Shown here one piece after another: positions 56,336-64,000 of a stretch of 64,000 nucleotides of DNA. The stretch spans positions 21,049,761 through 21,113,760 of the forward strand of contig CM055104.1 in assembly GCA_029204225.1 (NCBI GenBank), written 5' to 3'. The position numbers and the translations under genes are program-made. How positions within the stretch are numbered: position 1 is the stretch's first letter; each line of letters opens with the position of its first letter. This DNA comes from Diphasiastrum complanatum (taxonomy: Eukaryota; Streptophyta; Lycopodiopsida; Lycopodiales; Lycopodiaceae). Under the pieces are notes generated by a model. That model did not search any database and was not told the DNA's origin. It saw only the letters and a program-made list of their open reading frames with translations.

Positions 56336-58815
56336 ATGTTCCACTCTTCATAAGAGATTGATACTCAAGATCCATTGTTTCGATCCACTCCTCTTCTTTC
56401 CTTGCTTGATCATCACTTGTAGGCTCATCCAAAGAGGTTAGGAAAGCAACATAATTTCCAGAAACTACTTGCTTACCCTTTTGATCATATGTGAGCCTTG
56501 AAGGTACTTGTCTTTCTCTTGATGTTCTCCTTGGCTTTTGACTTGATGAAGGTCCATCATCACCACAATCTAAAGTAGGATCCTTCTCATCAACATCAAG
56601 AATGTTAGAACCATCTACTTTACAATCAATCATGCTTGAAGACACCTTTGGAATGTTTCCCTCATCAAAAATGACATCTCTACCAGCAATCACTTTGTTA
56701 GTAGAAGGAATGTAAACCTTGTAGGCTTTACTCACCTCACTTTATCCAACAAAAATACCTCTTCTTGAAGATGGATCCTCCTTGGTCCTATCATCAAGAG
56801 TAATGTTGACATAGCATGTGCATCCAAAGGTTTTTAGAAAGTTGACACTCGGCCTCCTCTTGAATAGCATCTCAAAAGGTGTCCTTCCATCCAAAATAGC
56901 ACTCGGCCACCTATTGCACAAGAAATTGGCACACAACAAAGCTTGATCCCAAAATGGTTTGTCAAGATTAGCACTTAACCTCATATCTTTAGCACTTTCA
57001 CATAAAGTCCTATTCTTCCTTTCAGCCACTCCATTTTGTTGTGGAGTCCTTGATGTTGTATACTCCCTCTTGATCCCATGCTCATCACAAAAGGCCTTGA
57101 ACTTGTTAGATATGTACTCACCACCATTGTCACCTCTCAAGCACTTGATCTTTGTGGAGAATTGGTTCTCCCTTGCATTCTTGAACTTGACAAAGACATC
57201 ATACACTTCATCCTTGCTCTTTAGTAGATAGATCCAACAAATCTACTAAGATCATCAATGAATGTTACATACATCTTAGCTCCACTATTGCTAATTGTAG
57301 TAAATCCATGAATATCCAAATGTACAAGTTGAAAAGGCTTTGTAGATCTAGAAATAGATCTAGTATAAGGTAGTCTATGTGACTTAGACAAAGCACAAGA
57401 CTCACAAACATGCTTGTCATTACTTAAGGAACTTGGAAGACCAATCACAACCTTCTTCCTTGCCATTACCTCCAATGACTTGAAGTTGAGGTGTCCCATC
57501 CTTTTGTGCCAAACCTCTTGATTAGAAATTTGCTCCCTTGCAACACATCTTGGTTAGCAATAACACAAGCATCAAGTTTGAACAACTTCCCTTGTCTTTT
57601 ACCTTTTCCAATCAAGACATCCTTCATTTTGATCAAACAAGCATCTCCATCAAACTCCACCTTGAGGCCCTTACTTAGCATTTGACTCACACTAAGCAAA
57701 TTCTTGGTAATAGATGGAATAAACAAGACATCCTCCAAATGAACATTCCTATTTGTAGAGAGAGAAATAGGAATTGTGCCAATCCCTTTGATTGCACACT
57801 CACCATCATTGGCCGTGTAGATCACCCTCTTGTCATCTCCATATGCCAACAAAGAAGTGAAGTACTCTTTGTGAAAGGTCATGTGTGAACTTGCTCCACT
57901 ATCAATCCACCAAGGATCTAGATCTCCATCATTAGCAAGCATACATGAAGACATCACAAAAGCATCATCATTTGCATCTTGCACATCCAAACCATCCTCA
58001 TCAAGAGTAAGATTACCTTGCTTGTCTCCTTGATCTCTCTTCTTCTTGTAGCACTCAATTGCAAAGTGTCCTTTGATGCCACAATAGAAGCACTTGAGCT
58101 TTGATCTATCCTTCTTTTTGCCACTTGAAGAAGCATCCACTTGATCTTGCCCTTTAGACCACTTGCTTTTGGTTTCGCCCTTGAATTTGCCCTTTGTGAA
58201 CATAGCATCCTCTTGAAGTGTCGATGTAGATCCACCTCTTGCTTGAAGCCTATATTCCTCATTGATCAAGATCTCTTGAAGATCCATCAAACTTGGCAAA
58301 GTCTTTTGAATAGCAATACTTTGAACAATGTTAGCATGAGCATCCAACAAGCCATTAAGAATCACTTGAATAAGCTCTCCTTCCTTAATGCTTTCATCTA
58401 TGCAAGCTAACTCATCATTCAATGCTTTCATTCTCAAAACAAAAGTACTTGGACTTTCTTCATTCTTTTGCAAACAAGAAAAGATTTGCCTTCTTAGAGT
58501 CAACACTCTAGAAGTAGACTTGGATTCATAAAGCTTCTTCAATAAATTCCAAGCTTCCAAAGATGATGTGCACTTACCAACTTCCATGAGAAGTTCATTG
58601 GTAACATTCCTCTTTATCATGTGTAGAGCCTTCTTGGCCCTCTTGTCATACCTCAATTGATCCTGTTGTGTTGCTGGTCTCTCCTCCAAACCTACAACAA
58701 TATCCAAAACATCATTCATCTCAAGAAGTGACTCCATCCTCACTTTCCATAATGAATAGCTACTTGAGGTAAGCCTATCATTGGCTTCCAACATGACTCC
58801 AATTGAGGTTGCCAT
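56336..58815 (-). pseudogene. E2 Gag, protease and integrase
   Basis: Gag begins at 58815 (MATSIGVMLEANDRLTSSSY) and is open through the zinc knuckle CFYCGIKGHFAIEC and protease DSGASSHMT to about 57545. There a frame change leads to the HHCC region (WHKRMGHLNFKS, CESCALSKSHR), and another near 57235 to the integrase core (LRGDNGGEYIS, NGVAERKNRTL). FVGYSE of E1 reads FVG-stop-SE at 56742-56744. The last frame (56735 down) holds the integrase C-terminus and linker and ends at the foreign segment. Gag and protease could still be made. Confidence 0.95.
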
Positions 58816-59403
58816 GTAGCAATGACCTGATCTTCTCTTTCAATCTGTTTCAATGCACAAAGCACTCCTTTGAACAACAACAAATGCTTTCAAAAGAAAT
58901 CACCAAGATTTGAAACTATCTCACAAATTCTCTTCTAGCACTGATCCAAGCAAATCAACACATAGAATCATGGAATCTTGATCAACCTATGATCTATCCT
59001 CAATCTAATAACTTTTGCCACTTTCTAATATTGAAACACACTCAAATGAAGTCCAGCAACCTCACTATCTAGAGATCCAATCAAAATTAGGGTTTTGACA
59101 AAATCACAAAAAATTGACTATTCCAAATCTACATGCAAATGTTGGAAATTTGATATGCAATCTATAAGCCACCACTTAGGCTGAACCAATGATCCAAAAA
59201 TCGGCCAAATCCAGCATGTGAATTCAAAAAACGGAATTGAATAGGTATATTGACCTATTTAGTGTTTTGATCTACAAAAGATCCAATCTACAAAAGCAAA
59301 AAATTTGATTTTGGTGTAGAATCCTCTCTAGCATGCTCTAGACTTGATATCTTCACCAAATCATTGATAGATCTGATTTCCTCCTTCATAACCTGAAACA
59401 CAA
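58816..59403 (-). other. E2 untranslated leader
   Basis: About 590 bp between PBS and gag ATG with no ORF, half the length of the E1 leader. Confidence 0.7.
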
Positions 59404-59415
59404 GCTCTGATACCA
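59404..59415 (-). other. E2 primer binding site
   Basis: Minus strand TGGTATCAGAGC, initiator tRNA-Met type, next to the 5' LTR. Confidence 0.92.
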
Positions 59416-60065
59416 TGTGAAAGATTTCAGATCCTTAAGATCCAATCTACTTGAATGATCTTTGGTTAGAAAGAGAAATACACTACCAATTTCACCAATG
59501 TAGAAAAATCAGCATCTACACACAATTTGAGATGCAAACACTAATAGAACTTGATCAAACTTGAATGAAATGATTATGTATTGTTGCTGTCTGTAAAAAA
59601 CCAGCAAGCTACTGTATTTCACACGTGTGGATCCAAAAATAACAAATATAGATCATTCTACACATAGAATTGCAAGCAATCACCAAGATAGTGCACCAAT
59701 GGATAGTAGAACCCAAGAGAACCATGTATAAGCATGAAATGAGATAGAGAAGAGAGAAGATGACTCTCTCCATGAGTTACATCCTTTTATAGCAGGTCCA
59801 AACCCTATTTGGCCACTTGGCTTTCCCACCAAAATGCTAACCCTACCAATTTTGGGTCTAGATTCAATGTACCCAACTTATTCAAATTGAATCTACTCAA
59901 ACTCGCATTCTATCTTTCCCACACTTTCAAAAAGTGTTTATTCAAATGAAATTTAGACTAATGAACTTTGAAAAGTCAACCTCTAAGTCTAAAACAAGTT
60001 TTGGCCTCAATATGCCAAATATGAAAATATTGCAAAATGTGATGAAAGTAGTTGAATCTTTCACA
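59416..60065 (-). repeat. E2 5' LTR
   Basis: 650 bp. TATA box TATAAAAG on the minus strand at 59784-59791 and CACACGTGTG at 59620-59629, both conserved with the 3' LTR. Confidence 0.94.
59784..59791 (-). promoter_or_regulatory. TATA box in the E2 5' LTR
   Basis: TATAAAAG on the minus strand, followed by ACTCATGGAGA (CTCGTGGAGA in the other LTR). The position matches the TATA-like box of E1, so this is the likely core promoter, with U3 to its right in sense. Confidence 0.6.
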
Positions 60066-60070
60066 AGACG
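60066..60070. repeat. Target site duplication of E2, right
   Basis: AGACG, identical to 54031-54035. Confidence 0.93.
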
Positions 60071-61690
60071 TTCTCGTCATCAATGTATAAATTGTCTGAT
60101 TCATTAGTAGGTAGCCTTGCAACATTTAGCAGCTCATCATGGTGTGGAAGAATATCAATAAAATTGATATTGATGATGGGTGTATCCAGATTAAATAATT
60201 GGTCGTGATTGATCGGGTGTGGAGAGGTACAATTATTTTGATGTTGAGCACAGTAATCGGCTTCCACACAATCAATGGTAGCTAGACTGTGACTCTAGTT
60301 TATGATATCAGTAGATTTAACATGATTACATTTTTTGTGGCTGGACTGGTATGGCTCAAATATTGAGTTGGTGGTTGAGGATCCCTCGTCATGGATGCAT
60401 GCAGGTTTGAGTTTACCCGTTGAGTCAATGGTGACAGAACTGTCACGATTACCAAAAGTGACTCGGCCTTTGCTCCAGTCATGAATGACTTGTGCATTGG
60501 TGAGCCACGGATGACCAAGAAGTAATTCATAAGAATAGGCATATTGAGAATATCAAGTACTACATGATCAACAGAAAACTTGAGACCTCCTAGTTTGATC
60601 AGCACGTGCAGAAGAAAACCGATAGGTCGGACCACACTTTGATCAGCCATTCGAAGCTGACAAGTAGGTTTGGCTAGCTTGTCTCTGATATTCCATTCCA
60701 TCATGAGGGATGTGGAAATGATATTAAGCCCGGAACCTCCATCGAGTACTGCTAAAACTTCTGGATGATGGGTAGCTAGGATTTTGATGTTGCCTCGTTC
60801 GCTGAGTGGATTGGTTAGATGTAAGGGCATTTCAGACAACTCGTCAATAGTGGTGGTGGTATTGGATTGGATTTGCTATTTCCACTGGCTAGCATGCTTC
60901 CAGAGTACATGGAAGGGAAGGGTGACATTGGCCTGTAGTAAATCTTCCCAGACTTCGGTACCTTCAAGGGTTTTGCTTTCAAAGGGCTTGTGAGGTACTT
61001 TATGGGAAGAGGAAGACTGTTGGTCGGCATTGCGGATTTGCTGGCAATACTCATGATGCAGCCAAATAACTTCAGATGGGTGAGGATAAACTATCGGGGT
61101 TGAATCATCACTTGGAGGAACCGCCTGTGGTTGAGTTTTGATGGGTGCAAGTGTAAGGGTTTGGCGTTGGGTTTGTGCCCGAGTCAAGACCCAAGCAGGA
61201 TGTGTTTCGATTGGTAATGTTTCTACTTGCATTGAACAGACAGGAGTGGTTGGCTTAGATCGGGATGGGAATTCCTTCACGTGATGTTCAATACCACAGT
61301 TTCACAAGCTGTAGGAAAGCGGAGTTTATCTGGGCAGCGAATACTAGGATGTTTACCTGCACAGATAAAGCATCCTTGTATTGCGGGTAGCTGATGTGCG
61401 GCAAAGACAGCTTGATTTGGGTTGTAAGCTTGGGCATTGGGATCCACCGATTGAGCATTAGAATCATAGGTATAATAAATAACCATTTCAGTAGAGTATT
61501 GCGGTTGAGTATTATCTTCCACATAGCCGGATCGATGGTATTCGAATCAAGATAATGGAGAGCGTTTTGTGGGACAGGTTGGTTTACAACAGACTGTTGA
61601 CGTGGGGATGGGTATTGATTTGGTGCAGGTGGTCATGGTTGGTAAACCCCTGGTCGTGGCAGAGGTTGTTGTGGCAGGTACGGGCGGTAA
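60071..61690 (-). pseudogene. Gypsy-2: end of gag and protease
   Basis: Minus strand. A proline- and glutamine-rich gag end (YLPQQPLPRPGVYQP, about 61690-61560), a variant zinc knuckle (CFICAGKHPSIRC, near 61370-61330), a linker, then an aspartic-protease-like domain at 60780-60420 (AVLDGGSGLNIIS, with the active-site DTG changed to DGG but a typical context) and a linker ending YIDDENVL at 60071. Frame changes lie near 61510 and 61290, and a stop near 60300. The frame stays open across the E2 TSD. The RT should follow but is lost around the copia-3 insertion. The front of gag is also missing: homology ends near 61700. Confidence 0.8.
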
Positions 61691-61699
61691 GTCAGACTA

Positions 61700-62863
61700 T
61701 AATGGGTCATCCTCTCTAGTAGACTCAGATGAATTGCCATGGTGTGGCACCTCTACCTTTGGTGCTAGAAGGTGGACATCCTCTAGGCCTATGAGAACCA
61801 AAACCTCTAAAAGATCTACCAATCTGACTCTTTGTTTTTGCTGCTGAACCCCTAACAATCTTCAAACTCTTGGATAGATAGGGTAAAACATAGAGTTTTG
61901 TAGGATGTGGTGGTGTAGGCACTGATGATGTGGTGGTGCAAACACATGTTGTTGCTTCCATCTTCCATAGTGGTCTTTACCTCTATGTTTAGTGGTTGAG
62001 ATCAAACTTGGGAGTCGTGCCTACCCATGCCCCTATTGAGGTCCATGTCATCCAAATTAGAGAATATTGCCCCAGTGCAAGCCTAAGTTGTTGCATCTGC
62101 ATCATCTCCTATAGGTAACTCATCATCCAAGGGAAACTACTCCAAGGGAAGAATGGAATCGCCCCCCATGCCAAAGATCCTCATACTCATCCACAAGTGG
62201 CTCTACGCGGTAAGCATCACTCTCAATGGCAAACTCAGTAGCACACTCAGTGGATAACTGGGCATTACTAAATCATTACTAAATACCCCATGAAATCATT
62301 ACTATTTGCTAAATCATTACTAAATAGAGAGAGAGAGAGAGTATCTCCTCTCCTTCCAATCACTTATGTGTTCAATCCCCTCTTCTTTTGATTGTATGTG
62401 ATTCTACTTGTGGATGATGAATGATTGATATTGTTTTTGTCTAGTCATGCTTTAAGGAGCATGACAAAGGTCCAAACTGACGGTGAAAATGATGACGTCG
62501 AATGCTCCCCCCACATCCTAATGAATTTGAGATTGCTGCAATTCATCTATGAGACTAGACAGAATGCACAGGTCGAGTGTGAAACCATTAAGCATAGCCA
62601 AGAAAGTACATACCAAAGTAGCAAAAATTTGATTCATGCTAGATTTTGTAGTCTTGGACTTGTCCGAATCCCCCCAATCCTACAATGTCCTACTGGGAAG
62701 ATCGTGGTTCAGAATGTCACAAGCACTTCATGATTGGGGAAAGAGTTGTATCATCCAACCGAATCACAATTTTGCAATGAAGATTAATCATAATACTTGG
62801 ATTATGAGACCGACCTATCAATGCGCCATAGTCACCAATGTTAGGTTCTGATAGTTTGCTTGT
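61700..62863. other. No gene seen; leader side of a minus-strand copia
   Basis: The DNA left of the PBS at 62864 should be the leader and gag start of a minus-strand copia, but no gag frame is readable. A minus frame at 61961-61725 (GRSFRGFGSHRPRG) has no clear match. A GA microsatellite lies at about 62323-62341. Confidence 0.35.
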
Positions 62864-62877
62864 TGGCTCTGATACCA
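62864..62877 (-). other. Primer binding site
   Basis: Minus strand TGGTATCAGAGCCA, a perfect 14-base match to the 3' end of initiator tRNA-Met, two bases from the LTR at 62880. Confidence 0.9.
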
Positions 62878-62879
62878 CT

Positions 62880-63442
62880 TGTTGGGTGGTACAGGCTTTA
62901 TGGATTAATTATTTATTAGATCTGATATCACTCTTGCCAAATATAAAATCCAAACAAGAGAAATCTCAACGTTAAATTATGATAGGATCTATACAATCTC
63001 TTGATTCTGACTATTACTTAGATCAACAAGAGGAATATCTTTGTAGGAGTCTGAGACAATCATGAAGACAGTGATACAATTAGGCATCTATGGTAGCCGT
63101 GCTTTATTCGAATAAGATATTCTGTATGAGTTGAGTTATGAAGTGGTGCAGTTATTGTATAGTAAATGGTGACATAGTCTATATTGGATAGAGCAGAGGG
63201 AGAGCTTCCTATTTAGTGGTGACAATCGATTGCAGACGTTGAGGGTGTCGAATGAGTCGAGTCAACTATTTGCCCTTGAGTCAATGTACATGGAGTTGGA
63301 GTCGAGTATGGCAAAGCCGGACCTACTTTGCCACAAAAGTCGATGTATGGCTGCATGCTGATGTAGAGAGAGAACATTTACATAGTGTAGGAGTACACAT
63401 GAGATGAATTTAAGTGAGTATGAGTGAATATTAACTCCATCA
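62880..63442 (-). repeat. LTR flanked by both a PBS and a PPT
   Basis: 563 bp, plus-strand ends TGTTGGGTGG...AACTCCATCA. On its left is a PBS, as for a 5' LTR; on its right a PPT and the end of a copia RNase H, as for a 3' LTR. This fits one LTR shared by two tandem internal regions. No second copy of this LTR is in the window. Confidence 0.75.
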
Positions 63443-63451
63443 CTCCCCCTT
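63443..63451 (-). other. Polypurine tract
   Basis: Minus strand AAGGGGGAG, directly before the LTR start TGATGGAG. Confidence 0.8.
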
Positions 63452-63610
63452 AAGCTTAACTCTTAGGATCTTGAATGAAGTTTAATAAGGTTGCATAAGA
63501 AAACATGCTTCTCCCTTGACAAAAGTTTTATCAAAATATCAGCCAACATACTATCAATATGACAATAACTTAATTTGACATCTTTGTTTAGAACTTCGTC
63601 TCTAAAAAAA
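63452..63610 (-). pseudogene. Copia RNase H, last residues
   Basis: The minus strand encodes DEVLNKDVKLSYCHIDSMLA then DILIKLLSREKH, matching the VADIFTKPL end of copia RNase H. It is cut at about 63611 by an L4 LTR fragment. Confidence 0.75.
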
Positions 63611-63838
63611 TTATAACGAAGTGAAGATATTCAAGAATCCTATCACATGCAAACCAAAAGGACACCTATGGAGCATAATCCACCTGACCAACATGAAGAG
63701 GCTAGTCAATACCCTAACACTTCACCCCCCAAGCCACTGTGAATGAATACAAGAGAGGAGAGGAAACCTATCTTAAGAATTTGAAACTCAAATAGGGAGA
63801 TGGGAGAGTTTCCATGGTATGTATTCTCTCCAAGAGGA
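63611..63838 (-). repeat. L4 LTR fragment
   Basis: Minus-strand copy of the second half of the L4 LTR, very similar to 41758-42000 (shared CAAGAATCCTATCACATGCA and AACATGAAGAGGCTAGTCAA). It ends at about 63838 inside CTCTCCAAGAGGA. The last 160 bp of the window (63839-64000) hold nothing I recognise. Confidence 0.8.
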
Positions 63839-64000
63839 TGTTGAAACGAGGTGTGAAAAGATAGGTCGAGTAAGATTTGAATAAAAAGAATACAAACAAC
63901 AAGAAAGAAACTTATCATGTGCAGTGGAATAAACTATCTTTCTCTTTCTCTATGCATGACTACGCCTATCGATTTTGAACAAAACAATAGTGACAGAAAT

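Larger units (their letters stand above)
54036..60065 (-). mobile_element. E2: defective Ty1/copia element with a foreign segment
   Basis: A 6030-bp minus-strand copia of the same family as E1 (gag and integrase clearly alike). LTRs of 651 and 650 bp, with about 16 substitutions and one indel between them by eye; PBS, PPT and a perfect TSD. The older date fits its decay: two frameshifts, a nonsense codon and loss of the RT core, whose place is taken by about 1.07 kb of unrelated DNA. It cannot be autonomous but kept its cis signals. It was inserted into gypsy-2, at or next to the copia-3 LTR. Confidence 0.94.

Noticed and set aside
62323-62341. GA microsatellite as a functional element
   Set aside because: Simple repeat, common in plant DNA; nothing around it suggests a role.
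1-64000. CRISPR arrays, bacterial operons, rRNA or tRNA genes
   Set aside because: No regularly spaced direct repeats with unique spacers, no Shine-Dalgarno-led gene runs and no cloverleaf-like sequence was recognised. The TGGTATCAGAGC sites are primer binding sites, not tRNA genes.

Overview
The window is nuclear DNA of a land plant with a large, repeat-filled genome. A gymnosperm or similar would fit, but that is inference. Almost every recognisable coding stretch belongs to Ty1/copia or Ty3/gypsy LTR retrotransposons. These are plant-type (primer binding sites match the 3' end of initiator tRNA-Met) and nested inside each other. Introns with GT...AG borders occur. There is no bacterial gene, operon, CRISPR array, rRNA or recognisable tRNA gene.

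Layout. 0.6-2.7 kb: decayed copia (+). 3.6-9.2 kb: a repeated, intron-containing multi-gene unit of unknown type, called UTE here. 9.5-11.2 kb: remnant of a minus-strand LTR element with PBS and LTR. 11.2-14.5 kb: no gene seen. 14.6-15.4 kb: copia integrase fragment (-). 17.9 kb: polypurine tract plus truncated LTR of a dispersed family (L4). 18.15-25.4 kb: an old copia RT/RNase H (+), split by a young complete copia element, E1 (18667-25097, minus strand, one 1317-aa polyprotein, 655-bp LTRs differing at one base, TSD GTTAT). 26.2-35.5 kb: a second UTE copy, split by an L4 LTR, an accessory ORF (ORF X, +) and a gypsy pol fragment (-). 35.75-36.77 kb: the only good candidate for an ordinary host gene. 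37.2-41.7 kb: no gene, several short tandem duplications. 41.8-43 kb: L4 fragment, copia gag and an LTR start. 44.8-61.7 kb: a minus-strand gypsy element carrying a second ORF X in the sense orientation, interrupted by a 5'-truncated copia (+, 50.5-54.0 kb) and by copia element E2 (54036-60065, TSD AGACG), whose RT core is replaced by about 1.07 kb of unrelated DNA. 62.9-63.4 kb: an LTR with a PBS on one side and a PPT on the other, followed by a copia RNase H end and another L4 fragment.

Most interesting parts. (1) UTE: at least three conserved ORFs on both strands, introns, an internally duplicated domain and two copies in the window; I cannot assign it to a known transposon family. (2) ORF X: a conserved accessory gene near gypsy pol in both gypsy loci, antisense to pol in one and sense in the other. 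(3) E2: a copia that kept gag, protease and RNase H but swapped its RT core for foreign DNA.

Only E1 looks capable of mobility. All other elements carry stops, frameshifts or deletions.
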